Position numbers and translations under genes: made by a program. Shown here piece by piece: positions 21,808-32,436 of a stretch of DNA of 64,000 bases. The notes under the pieces are model-generated. The model was not told where the DNA came from, searched no databases, and saw only the letters and a program-made list of their open reading frames with translations. How positions within the stretch are numbered: position 1 is the stretch's first letter; every line of letters begins with the position of its first letter. The stretch is from Aphrocallistes beatrix (lineage: Eukaryota > Porifera > Hexactinellida > Sceptrulophora > Aphrocallistidae), in the NCBI GenBank assembly GCA_963281255.1, contig OY725488.1:4487925-4551924 (forward strand), given 5' to 3'.

Positions 21808-22643
21808 CAAGCGCGCTTCGCTTGCATGCGCTGCGCGGCTGGCGGACACTTTGTGGGCGCCTGAGGTCTCATTGATTAATTATAAGGAGATAACATCTCT
21901 AAATACGTCTGTCCTAGTTATTATAATCGATATCAAACGAAAAATCACCAAATTTGTCAATTTTAAAAATTTTGATGCATTCTGTGACGTCATAACAAAG
22001 TGATGAGTCATCATTTTTTTATGATAGTTGCATCATATGTGTTATGGTCGAAAAGCTGAAATTTCAAATTATAAAAAATGTGACAATGACGTCATAATTC
22101 CATGATGAGTCGACATTTTCGTCTGAGCTCAGAACTTTGGCCAAAAGACTCCCACATGCCAAAAATCAGCTTTCTGTGCCTGGCAGTTTCTTCAATCAAT
22201 TCGTTACATATATATATATATACAGTGGAACCTGTATATGACAGTCGCCCAAGTGACTGGACAAAATTGGGCGTTATACACAGGTGACCGTTATATACAG
22301 GTGATTGTCTTAATTCCCTAAAGGTATCAACGTAGTGCAATAAATATCAAAATTTTTAGAAATCCATTACTTGAAGTAATTACTAATAAACACTTAAAAG
22401 GTGATGAAGTTGATGGCCGTTATACACAGTTTAGGGTCAGTAAGGGACAACAAACGGGTGGCCGCTGGCCGCGTTGAGCAGGTGACCGGCTATACACAGG
22501 TGCAATATTTTGGAATTTCGGACGGGACTGTTCATTGGTGACCGCTATAGACAGGTGACCGTTATATAGAGTGGCCGTTATAGCAGGTTCGACTGTATAT
22601 ACACACACACACACAAACGTTAATCGAGTTTTAATAGTAAGGA
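21808..22643 (-). repeat. R1 family copy, reverse, split by a Tigger MITE
   Basis: Starts CAAGCGCGCTTCGCTTG and ends CGAGTTTTAATAGTAAGGA at 22,643. Its TA microsatellite holds a 373-bp MITE (22,223-22,595). An internal piece including one TGACGTCA context is shortened. Confidence 0.85.
22223..22595. mobile_element. Tigger-type MITE, TIR CAGTGGAACCTGTATATGAC
   Basis: Ends CAGTGGAACCTG and CAGGTTCGACTG (inverse CAGTCGAACCTG), TA targets, and an interior made of TATACACAGGTGACCG-like words. The same family in the other orientation is at 46,636-47,079. Confidence 0.83.
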
Positions 22644-23822
22644 TATATCTTCGATAGTTTTTAGTGTGCTTCCTATAGTATTAGTATAGTAGCATAGCTA
22701 CTATACTAATAGTATAGGATGCACAGTACTAAAATGAGGATGTTCCGGCCGGCCGGCCGGCCGTCCGAAATTCGTGTCCTGACCAGAGTTTAAGAGATAT
22801 TGTCTTGAAATTTTTGCAGGAGGTGCAAAGTGATATGGAGATGTGCAGCTCGGTGTTCAAACCTCGTCGAGTTCACACCTCTTCGAGATAGGTGACAAAC
22901 TGTGCTGGCCAATCAAATTCGATTATTTTATAGTACAAATACATTGGAATAAAATAGTATTGACTTATGCATACAATCAAAAGAACTATTTGTGATTGAA
23001 ATTCATTGGTTCATGTGACAACCAATCAATTATCAGCCTTTTATAATGCCATTCACACGATTCTATTTCATATAAATGATTGAATACTGCTATTTTAAGT
23101 ATATAATTTGATTGTTAACAAGAATTAAAGTGTGTTATATGCTACGATTAATCAATTCGATCATAAAATAACTTTTAACGACATGGACTGGAATTGATTA
23201 TTTAAGTATAATAAAGGTGACTTAAGGAGACTTATGAGATTTGGAAGCACACTTCCATCCCGTCTGTAGGTTTTTTTTTAAGATATGACTTCGGCCTCTT
23301 TCGGGACCATAGAGAGATATTATGCCCGAAATTTACCTATAATAAGCGATATCTCACGAACAAATGATCGGATCCGAACAAATTTTTTTTGAAACGATCA
23401 GAATTTTATTTCTAATCCAATTATCTCTAAATGTCTGATATCAAACAGACGATTTCCCGAGCATTAAATAAATGAACTCCCTTATAGAGCTATTTTGATT
23501 GGATTTTATTTGGCCTTTCTTCTAAATCTTTGTGCTATATAATCTCCGATGGGGCCAAAACACTTTTTAGGTCTATATCATTAAAAAAATCTGAAATAAG
23601 TAAGAAACTAATTGATGAATGCGTCAAAAACCTCCGACAATTTTCAATTTTTTGTAACGCTAAACTTTAGGGGGTTAACTCATAAAAATCGAAATAAATA
23701 CCGTCCAACTAGTACTATCAGATGGTAGACCGCTCAGTAATACAATGGAATTAACAATAAATATTTTTGCCGGTTTTTTACGTCAGGCGAAGTTTTTCGA
23801 GGGCGGTATCCTTAATTAAAAA
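22644..23822. repeat. Mixed relics: R1b body and old dispersed repeat
   Basis: 22,740-22,765 is a short CCGG palindrome run (GGCCGGCCGGCCGGCC), striking in AT-rich DNA. 22,862-23,215 is an R1b body without ends. 23,287-23,822 matches window bases ~580-1,100. No coding sequence is seen. 23,823-24,154 is AT-rich with nothing recognised. Confidence 0.65.
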
Positions 23823-24154
23823 AAGTTTTATTATAATTACTAACTGGCCCAAATTATAATATTTTCAGATTCAAGTGATACGATGTGTTTATATCTGAAA
23901 TTTATAATAAGTACCCTAAATTTTTTTCGTGATGATGTGTTACTAATTTTTCAATTTGCAACTCCTTGGATATAAATATAATTCCAGTTATCTAAATGAC
24001 GTCGTTATAATAACATAGAAAGTTTGGAAATTGCCCTTTCTTAAATATTTAGAATAAAATTTGCATAGGGTGTTAAAATAATTATAATTTGACCGTATAT
24101 TACGGATTATTAATCAGAATTCTGGATTCATTTGAAATTTTTATTTTTATTTTA

Positions 24155-24696
24155 TCCTTACTATTAAAACTCGATTAATGTATATTTATTTATATATATA
24201 TATATAAATATATATATCTGGAACGAATTGATTGAAGAAACTGCCGGGCGCAGAAAGCTGATTTCTGGCATGTAGGAGTATTTTGGCTATGGCTCCAGTA
24301 AGTTCTGAGCTCAGACGAAAATGTCGACTCATCATGGAATTATGACGTCATTGTCACATTTTTAAAAGTTAATCAACACAGTTATTCGGGCATAACTCAG
24401 CCATTATAGGAGATAGAAGGCTGAAATTTTAATAGAATCTGTATCCTAACACGTCTTACATATGATGCAACTATCATCAAAAAATGATGACTCATCACTT
24501 TGCTATGACGTCATCATTAATCATCAAAATTTTAAAAATTGACAAATTTGGTGTTTTTTCGATTGAATTCGATTGATATTTAGAGATGATATATCCCGTT
24601 TAATTAACCAATGTCACCTCCAGGCAACCGAAGGGAGCTTCCGGTCGACACGAAGTGTCCGCCAGCCGCACAGCGCAAGCAACCGAAGCGCGCTTG
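24155..24696 (+). repeat. R1 family copy, complete (reference copy)
   Basis: A full-length example: A|TCCTTACTATTAAAACTCG, TA microsatellite, CTGGAACGAATTGATTG, ATTATGACGTCATTGTCAC, GATGACTCATCACTTT, CTATGACGTCATCATTA, hairpin region, CTTG|T. It lies directly 5' of the first recognised SIN3 exon (160 bp away), so it is intronic. Confidence 0.88.
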
Positions 24697-24856
24697 TTTA
24701 TATTATTAAACTCAAATACTTTCATTCTCCAACAATTTATATAGTAGTGTGATCATTTTTTCTATATATAATCTCATTTAATTATAAAGCTATATCAATT
24801 TCCTCGAAATCTTTTGTGTATTGTAACTTTCTGTTTAATGTATAATTTCCTATTAG

Positions 24857-25153
24857 GTTTTAAATTATCGAAATGTTTCCCCTCTTTTGATATTTCGACT
24901 CAATTTTATGAGATTTTTAGAATATTTGAGATTATTAAAAGTAGTTTTAGAACACATTATACCTTCAATGCATTTCTTGATCTGTTAATGATATCTTTAA
25001 ATAATCAATCCTTTGAAGAAGAACTTTTGAGTGTTATTGCAGACTTCAATGTAAATTCAGACCTTCTTATATCTTTGGGTGATATTTTTCCTTTATTACA
25101 GGCTTTTGCAAAGATCATTGTTTCAAAAGATCCTTTTATTCCCGGGGAAATCT
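24857..25153 (+). CDS. SIN3 corepressor exon a: third PAH domain
   Basis: SIN3 is the scaffold of the nuclear histone deacetylase corepressor complex. This exon encodes a paired amphipathic helix domain: IKSSFRTHYTFNAFLDLLMI, then LLSVIADFNVNSDLLISLGD, aligning with PAH3 of animal SIN3 (helix pair, then the E/DLL..F core). The acceptor is CCTATTAG before GTTTTAAATTATCG (phase 2 entry) and the donor ATCT|GTAAGT leaves phase 1, which fits the next exon. The sequence is much more divergent than vertebrate or fly SIN3. Upstream exons for PAH1 and PAH2 were not found in the 24.8 kb to the left. The acceptor choice is my inference; the open frame extends further 5' to 24,814. Confidence 0.78.
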
Positions 25154-25232
25154 GTAAGTTATTATAATTATTTAAAAAACTGTATTTATTTTTATTTCAA
25201 GATTTGTGCCTTTGATATATGTTGGGCGATTA

Positions 25233-25690
25233 AATGGGTATCGGTCACTTCGTACCCAACACTCTTTCGTACCTTAATTATGACACTTTCGTACCCAATA
25301 CACTTTCGTACCCAATACACTTTCATACCCAATACACTTTCGTACCCAATACTCTTTCGTACCCAATACTCTTTCGTACCCAATACTCTTTCAGATTTGT
25401 GTTTTTATAAAAACGAAATTGTGTTTTTATAAATGCGAAATTGTGTTTTTATAAATACGAAATTGTGTTAGGTACGAAATTGTATTAGGTACGAAATTGT
25501 GTTAGGTACGAAATTGTATTAGGTACGAAATTGTGTTAGGTACGAAATTGTGTTAGGTACGAAATTGTAATGAGTACGAAATTGTATTAGGTACGAAATT
25601 GTATTAGGTACGAAATTGCAATTAAGTACGAAATGGAAAGAGTACGAAATGGTTTAGGTGCGAAATGACTTGTATTCGATTAAATAGTAC
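25233..25690. repeat. Inverted pair of 17-bp tandem arrays
   Basis: 25,250-25,390 repeats CACTTTCGTACCCAATA head to tail about eight times. 25,400-25,640 repeats TTAGGTACGAAATTGTG about twelve times, which is nearly the inverse of the first unit. The two arrays face each other and could form a long cruciform. It begins 80 bp after the donor of SIN3 exon a. Open frames over it are artefacts of the repeat. Confidence 0.88.
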
Positions 25691-25699
25691 CTATCATTG

Positions 25700-27128
25700 C
25701 TAATACTCTTCATTAAATTACTCCTCGCAGAAGATTTACATTGTATTATTATTTTTGAATAAGAATACATTGCAACCAATCACATTCCTCTCACCGAATG
25801 GCGTCACGACCATTGAACAGTGGTGAACGATATCAAAGTTGTTCTAAAGCCTTCCTGGTTACTTTAGAAAATGATTTCTGAATAATTGCAATTGTAAAAC
25901 ATGTGCGAGAATAAAAAGCATACAGACTTCCTTCTCGTTCAATTCTGATTTTATTTCATTGGATATATTGATTATGCCGAGAGCAGGGAATTTTCTTTCA
26001 ATCCAATATATCATCGATATGCTGAATGTATCTCATTTTGTCTGCCTGCAGTTATTATGCAACCCCTATTAACTCACGCTTGCCACAGGAATGTGTTGCG
26101 TCATTTCCGGTTTAAGCCGTTTTCAATGGGGAATCCATACAAGTTTGGGGTTACTACTATAAATAGAAAAATCTCAAATGCTTCCAAGGGTTTAAATTAT
26201 AAAAACAATATTAAACTCATATTGTTTACTAAGATCTATGATTCTTTAGGCTCTTTGGGGGTCATCCCCTCGCTAGGTGAATGAACCATCAAGTTAATAA
26301 TTAAGTTATGCTTGTCAAACCAAACATTAAGTTTCCTGAAAACATTAAATTTCCTGATTGAAATAGAATATCGCGATATTGCTAATCATTTATGTTTGCG
26401 ATACTTGTGGAATTATTTAAATTTTCTATTTTTATTATACTTCATAAGCGATTGGTGGGCGCATAAATATACTCTAAATTCCTGGATTTGTCATAAATCC
26501 CAGGATAACCCGGATAATCTGAATACCTAGTAGGCATGTTCTTAGAATCGGGTAAGTTTGGCCCAATGTTTAGCATTATTTTCCAAACATTATCGGATAT
26601 TTACTGTGAATTATTTGGATTGAGATGTCACTAGTGAGATCCTATTAATGCTCGCAACCACAAATCAATAGATTTAAAATATAACCCTATTAACAGATTT
26701 TTGAAATTGTTTTGAAGCCAATTGAATTTATTTGCTGACATGACACTAATATGGGCATACAGAATAGTTTGAGCTAAGTTATAAATTTTAATTGGATAAA
26801 TATGCGAGTAAATGTAGCATTCAGCACGATTGGGAATCTTATTGCACCTAATGTTTGCAGCGAAAATCGTAAATCAGGTCCCGCTGCTTCTCTTTAAATT
26901 GTCTACATAATCGATGTTCCATGACAATTTTTCTAAATGTACCTAATTTGAACTAGCAATTATTAATCTTGTCTTATTACTGATGATGAATTTATGGATT
27001 TTGAAATATTTCTAAAGGTATGTATATTTCGACATCTTATGCTAATACTTCTAATATCACTATTCTGTTGCATCTCTAATTAATAATATCCAGATGCTGT
27101 GATATTTTTGTACCATACTAATATTTAT
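25700..27128. other. SIN3 intron, no recognised feature
   Basis: AT-rich unique-looking sequence. Two short open frames (26,057-26,284 and 26,312-26,530, +) have no recognisable domain and no codon or splice support. No terminal repeats are seen. Confidence 0.4.
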
Positions 27129-27321
27129 TACAAAGGGCAACCCATGAGTTTCAGGAGTTGACCTACATCTACTCGTAATCAGATCATATATATTAGATTA
27201 CCATAGTAATATATATTTCGAGGATTACCTTTCGATTGCAGTTGAGTTCAATTCAATCGCACGTGTACTTTCTGAGATTCACGAGATTGTAATACTTGAC
27301 TTTTTGATACTGGGTAATTTT

Positions 27322-27939
27322 ATGGCTTCAAAGGAATCAGATTCCATTATTGAACAGAGGACCTACATCAAGTTTCGCACAAAACTCGGGTTTGCTCCTA
27401 AAGCGATATTTGAAGAGCTGGTCATTATATTTCCAGATAATCACCTTTAGTATTCGATGTGAGTGGGCAGCTCGCTTCCGGGGAGGAAAACTATCTGTTG
27501 AAGAAGACCTTCGACCAGGCCCCGAATTTAAGGTTCGGACGTACGAGAATATCGCTCGTATTAAGGCTATTGTTGATGAGGACCCACACTGTAGCATCAA
27601 AGAGATTGTTCATTAATCTGAGATATCAACGGGAAGTGTTGAGAGGATTCTGACCATCGATCTTCAGATGCGAAAGCTTTGTGCACTTTGGATTCCGCAT
27701 AAACTCACCGAATCAGCGATTGACACGTCTAAAAATGTGGATAGTTATAATGAACCTGAAAGAAAATCGGCTACATGTACCTGGGTCGGAAAAAATGACG
27801 ACGGATCAAGAAAACCCCCCTCCAAAAAAGCCAGGCCCGATAGGTTTGGACGCAAGGTATTACACAATTTTCTTTGACGCACATGGATCAGTGGCTCAAA
27901 TATGCTTACCGAAAGGTCAAAGAGTAACAGGGGAGTATT
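27322..27939 (+). pseudogene. mariner transposase, N-terminal part
   Basis: Starts MASKESDSIIEQRTYIKF and carries the helix-turn-helix region, CEWAARFRGGK, DLRPGPEFKVRT and ISTGSVERILT, then FFDAHGSVAQICLPKGQRV in the catalytic region. Stops and frame changes interrupt it at several points. It ends at GEY, where the nested transposon enters. Confidence 0.85.
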
Positions 27940-28135
27940 CACAGGCCAACAAAAAATATTTTTGTCTCTTGGCTCAGATTGTTGGAGCGTTTTTGTGGTA
28001 TATCGGGGTTGCTGAATCCGAAAATACTATTAGTTTTGCTGAATTGGCTCTAGTTTTCTAGATATTACAAAACCTTAAATTTTGAGATAATATACAAATA
28101 TATGCGATTTGTAGGTTTATTACAACATTTATATA

Positions 28136-28901
28136 CTTAGGGCATTCAAAAAGTTCTCATCCCAAATCTGTATCTCAAATGATGGTGAAAATAGGATATT
28201 TTATATTTGTCTATTGTATTCCTTAGGGGATCAGCTTCCAATTTGTATATTGGTTTATTTTACAAGGACAATTGTTGTGGTTCCTACATTATATTTTTGT
28301 ACATCGGTTTAAGGTAGTCCCTTTGAACGTGATTTTTCGGGTTCCCTTTGATATATTTCAGTTCTGAGCAAATTTAGATTAAAACTGATCCCTCCATCGA
28401 ATTCTACGCATCAACTAACATATAGATTGAATTTTCTGAAGTATTATAGTTTGAGGCTGAGGGAATACTATGTTTTGAAGTGGTTTACTACCATTTTTGT
28501 CCCACTTTTTGAGTGGCGAAAATTGACAAAAAATCCACTAAAAGTAGCATGATATTTTTTCAACACGAGCAATACTATTGAACACCTCCCGTTTACTTTT
28601 TCACATTGGTTCTTAATTATTTAACCTTTTAATGACCTTATTCTACGATTTTCACAACTTTTATTCTCCAAATTTAGTTTTAAGCCATTTTCAATGGGGA
28701 GATTCCAACTTTTCGACACTACCCTAAACCGATGCACAAAAAATCTAATGTAGGAACCACAATAATTGTCCTTTTAAAATAAACCAATATATAAATTGGA
28801 AGCTGATCCCCTAAGGAATACAATGGACAAATCGGAAATATCCTATTTTCACTATCATTTGAGATACAGATATGAGATGAGAACTTTTTGAATGCCCTAA
28901 G
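28136..28901. mobile_element. Mariner-type foldback MITE
   Basis: Ends CTTAGGGCATTCAAAAAGTT and the inverse, with TA outside. Each arm is about 150 bp of near-identical inverse sequence (CAGCTTCCAATTTGTATATTG and its inverse). The end resembles that of the DD34D mariner at 53,407 (AGGGCGTTCAAAAAGTTT), so that family or a relative probably moved it. It lies between the TIR and the gene of the host transposon. Confidence 0.88.
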
Positions 28902-28935
28902 TATATTTGTTCACTCTATTTCCAGCATATTAGAA

Positions 28936-30630
28936 CCTTTCATGGATTCAAAGCACATTAGACGTTGTTGCCTCAATGATCCTGATGTCTTTTGCTATAT
29001 TTGTGGTGAATATATGGCAAAGGAACATCGTTTTAATGTTAGAGATGTCACCAAAAAAGCTTATCAGGCTTACTTTGGTATGAAGTTAGGCGATCAGGAT
29101 AAGTCATGGAGTCCTCACAAAGTGTGCAAGTATTGCACAGAACCCTCCGCTTATGGACACAAGGAAAAGCCAAATCCATGAAGTTTGGGATACCAATGGT
29201 TTGGCGAGAGCCCAAGAACCATCACGATGACTGTTACTTCTGCATGGTTAACATGTCTGGATGGAACCGAAAGAAAAAGAATTCCTGGCAATATCCTGAC
29301 ATAGATTCTTCAAGACGGCCAATTCCACACTGCAGCGAAATTCAGGTGCCTGTTTTTACGTCCTTACCTGATCTAGTTCCTGATACTGCGTTTACTCAGA
29401 CTATTGATGAATCGTCGGACAGCACTTACAGCAGCAATAGCTGTATTGAGTCGTTACAGATAAGTAAAGCGGAGCCTTTCACACAGGGGCAGCTCAACAA
29501 CTTAGTGAGAGACTTAGGCTTGTCAAAAGATGCTTCAGAGGTCCTGGCTTCCCGTCTCAGTGAACACCATGTTCTCCACAGTGAAGCTATGATAACTTAT
29601 TACCGACGCAGAGACGAAGAACTTATCCGCTATTTCAGTAATGAAGGCGATTTCGTGTTTTGTAATAACATCCCAGAACTTCTCTCAGCGATGGGACTGT
29701 CCCAATACAATCCGAATGAGTGGCGTTTATTTATCGACAGCTCTAAACGGAGTTTAAAGTGTGTGTTGCTGCATAATGGTAACAAGTTTGCCTGTGTTCC
29801 GATCGGCCATTCAGTAATCTTGAAAGAGTACTACGCAACTGTAAAGATGGTCCTACAAAAGCTGTGTTATGATGAACATAACTGGATCGCGTGTGTGGAC
29901 TTGAAAATGGTCAACATTCTGTTAGGACAGCAAAGTGGTTACACTAAATACCCATGCTTTCTTTGTTTGTGGAACAGCAGAGCGGATGAGGTGCGCTGGG
30001 AAAAGAAGAACTGACCCGTTCGTCAAGAGCTCGCCGTGGGGGAAAAGAATATCGTTAACGAGCCGCTAGTTAGCCGTGACCGTATCATCCTACCCTTACT
30101 ACATATCAAGTTGGGACTGATGAAACAATTCGTAAAGGCATTGAACAAAGATGGTACCTGTTTCAGCTATCTCTACTCAGTATATCCTGGTCTGAGTAGC
30201 GAAAAACTTAAGGCAGAAATTTTTGATGGGCCACAAATCAGAAAACTGATAAAATATGAAGATTTCGCCTCACACATGACTGGGGTAGAGGCTGCCGCGT
30301 GGTATTCCTTTGTCGATGTTGTAAAGGGATTTCTAGGCAACACCAAAGTAGCTAACTACCAGAATCTGGTCGAAGGCATGCTCAAGAACTTCTACAGGGA
30401 ACCAGAATGAGCATAAAACTTCACTACCTCTATAGCCATTTAGAGAGATTCCCTGAAAATCTTGGTGTTTTAAGCGAAGAACAGGGCGAGCGATTCCACC
30501 AAGACATCAGGACTATGGAGGAACGGTACTAAGGACGATGGGACGCTCACATGTTGTCAGATTACTGCTGGAGCCTTATGCGTGATTGTACCCAGGAACC
30601 TCACAAGAGGAAATCGTATAACGTTTGTTC
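28936..30630 (+). pseudogene. Decayed gene of a multi-copy metazoan family (zinc sites, possible DDE fold)
   Basis: Recognisable blocks are NDPDVFCYICGEYM with a CxxC pair, FGMKLGDQDKSW, CKYC, FGIPMVWREPKNHHDDCYFC, QGQLNNLVRDLGLSKDASEV, WRLFIDSSKRSLKCVLLHNG, DLKMVNILLGQQSGYTKYPC with FLC, LHIKLGLMKQFVKAL, and EEQGERFHQDI. I know this as a large uncharacterised family present in many copies in aphids, cnidarians and others. The order D (FIDSS), D (DLKMVN), then an E/H-rich block, with CxxC inserted, suggests an RNase H-like transposase, which is my inference. The copy has several frame changes and stops, so it is dead. The N-terminal part is preceded by a TTTCCAG acceptor-like site. Confidence 0.7.
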
Positions 30631-30891
30631 ATGATTGATAAGTATTCAGATCATATTATATCTCAAATTATCTGCTTATTACGTACGTTCAATTCTAGTT
30701 ATAAGGTAATACATACATACTATATACTATCAGTGAACACGATTCACCGATACTGAAAAACACATAATTTTACAATATCACAAAAAGTAGAGCCAATTGA
30801 CCAGAACTAGTGCCATTTTCGAACTCAGTGACTCCGAAATACTTTAGAAATAATCTCAACTTATCAGCCAAGAAAATGTTGTTGGCCAGTG

Positions 30892-31275
30892 TTATGTCAC
30901 TACCTGTCTTGCTGCAGTAGAACAGCACTATAAAGAGAGGCGCCCACGTACCATCTGTAAAGGCCTGCGAATTCTTCACGATAATGCTAGGGCCCATAAA
31001 ACTCGGCTTGTGAAGGATACGTTGGATTCTTTGGGGGTTGTGGAGCTTCAGCATCCACCTTACAGCCCAGATCTCTCTCCCTGTGACTTCTGGCTGTTTA
31101 ACAACCTTAAATTGCATCTGTCTGGAAGAGATTTTGAGACCAACCACCAGCTTGGAAGTGCCATTTTCCAGTATCTCAAAGCCATCCCCAAATAAGAGTA
31201 CAAAAAAACTTTTCATAAGTGGTTGGAGCGGTTGGAACTCTGTATTCAGAATAAGGAGAATATTTTGAACATTTA
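30892..31275 (+). pseudogene. mariner transposase, C-terminal part
   Basis: Resumes with a YKERRPRTICKG-like stretch, then LRILHDNARAHKTRLVKDTL and LQHPPYSPDLSPCDFWLF. The interval between the second and third Asp is 34 residues (DD34D), true mariner. It ends KWLERLELCIQNKENIF shortly before the right TIR. One in-frame stop lies before EYKKTFHKW. Confidence 0.88.
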
Positions 31276-31376
31276 ATGTAGTTTTGTTTTTATAATTATT
31301 GCTTAATTAATTTTTGTATCTCTAATCCTGGAACCCATGGGTTGCCCTTAGTACATTTCATAATTTTCCATTTTAG

Positions 31377-31719
31377 ATTATCAAAGTAGTTACAGAAGAA
31401 AATTGGGAAATCATTGTCCCGCATTTTGGAGAATTTATAATCCACATTTGTTCAAACTGTGCACTCATAACATTCTTAATACTAACTATGTACAATTCCC
31501 AATATCATTTGATGAGCATAATGTTGCAAATTCTAAGCGAGCACCTGCAGAAGACTTAAGCTTTAAATGCGAAGATGAAAGATTTGAATTAGATATCGTT
31601 ATTGAAGCAGCAATTTGCACATTTAATCGTATTAAAATTTGCTTTTATCAAACAAATTTAGCAAACACAAGATATGCTATCATTTTCTCATCCTCTATTA
31701 CAAAGTCAACCCTTTTAAG
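31377..31719 (+). CDS. SIN3 corepressor exon b: conserved CEDERFELD block
   Basis: The strongest SIN3 evidence in the window. The peptide holds SYRRKLGNHCPAFW, NTNYVQFPISFDEHN and KCEDERFELDIVIEA, matching SSYRALPKSY, NDTWVSFPSWSEDS and RCEDERFELDVVLET of human SIN3A. This block opens the HDAC-interaction domain that recruits class I deacetylase. The acceptor is TCCATTTTAG|AT (completing a Tyr codon from the previous exon) and the donor TTTTAAG|GTATTT leaves phase 2, so AG|G rebuilds the Arg before IYGDK. The previous intron is 6.2 kb and contains a nested mariner 26 bp upstream of this exon. Confidence 0.93.
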
Positions 31720-31739
31720 GTATTTAATATAATATTTTT

Positions 31740-32260
31740 CATTCCAATACTTCATTTCTCAAAGTAATTTATTTTGTCTAATTTTTGAGATAATCAAATT
31801 TATTATTATAATCTATTTCACTGAATTTAGTAATTCATTTGTGGTATACGAAACAATTTCTTTAAAATTAAGATTATTATATGATACTATTCGTTTTGAC
31901 ATTGGTTTACATACACTTAAAAGAGTTTGAAAGATGATATATACACTTAACGGCTAAAAAGCTTTTAACACCATTTCTGCTTGGTTGGGGACACTGGGAA
32001 GTGGCTTTCTATCCGCATCGGGCGCCTAATCAAGCCAAAATATGTAGAAACCAAATAGTTGTCTAGTACTAGTCCCTTTGTAAGCATGTATGCTTTTACA
32101 CTGATGATTTTTTAAAATTAAATTAGTTCATTACCAGTTTCATCGACTAGTGTAAAGCAAATATATTTCTTATTGTTATATTAATTTTAATTCAAGAAGC
32201 TTAGTAGAGAAAAACAAGGGTTAAAATCGATTGGTTCAAAGATATCTGAAATTGAAATGT
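31740..32260. other. SIN3 intron, no recognised feature
   Basis: AT-rich sequence after the exon b donor with no gene, no terminal repeats and no repeat shared with the rest of the window. Confidence 0.4.
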
Positions 32261-32274
32261 GTGTCACATACTTG

Positions 32275-32427
32275 GTGCAGAACTAAGGTTCTGCAAGAGC
32301 GTAGGCTCAGATTGCATTACCGAAGCAATGTAATTGAGAGTAAAATGCAAATGACTAGAGCGAGGTTAGAACCCGTTACCTAACTCTGGGTATTCAAACG
32401 TCCTAATCACTGCACCACCCAAGCAGA
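32275..32427 (-). repeat. tRNA-derived SINE, 5' part
   Basis: On the - strand it begins TCTGCTTGGGTGGTGCAGTG, with an A-box-like TGGTGCAGTGATTAGG and a B-box-like GGTTCTAACCTCG about 30 bases later, followed by the SINE body CATTTGCATTTTACTCTC. Two longer copies are at 52,071-52,349 and 56,590-57,014. An isolated R1 piece (32,437-32,580) follows it. Confidence 0.78.
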
Positions 32428-32436
32428 AAATATTAT

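Larger units (their letters stand above)
27940..30891 (+). mobile_element. TIR transposon carrying a zinc-site gene
   Basis: A 2,952-bp insertion in the mariner. The left end is CACAGGCCAACAAAAAATAT and the right end the inverse of CACTGGCCAACAACATTTTC. Inverse similarity continues for ~110 bp on each side (27,940-28,060; 30,780-30,891), including CTGARTYCGAAAATRSYA. TT flanks both ends, and joining the flanks restores the mariner frame (GEYYVTT). It encodes the gene at 28,936-30,630 and itself contains a MITE. Confidence 0.85.
27131..31351 (+). mobile_element. mariner element (DD34D) split by a nested transposon
   Basis: Ends are CAAAGGGCAACCCATGAGTT and the inverse at 31,332-31,351, with TA outside. 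The mariner is about 1.27 kb once the insertion at 27,940-30,891 is discounted. It sits in SIN3 intron 1, ending 25 bp before exon b. Confidence 0.9.

Noticed and set aside
25079-25432. Open frame with repeated YPILFRTQY peptide
   Set aside because: Translation of a tandem array; the true exon frame ends at the donor at 25,153.
30770-31216. 148-codon - strand open frame
   Set aside because: It spans the end of one transposon and the antisense of a mariner; no protein meaning.
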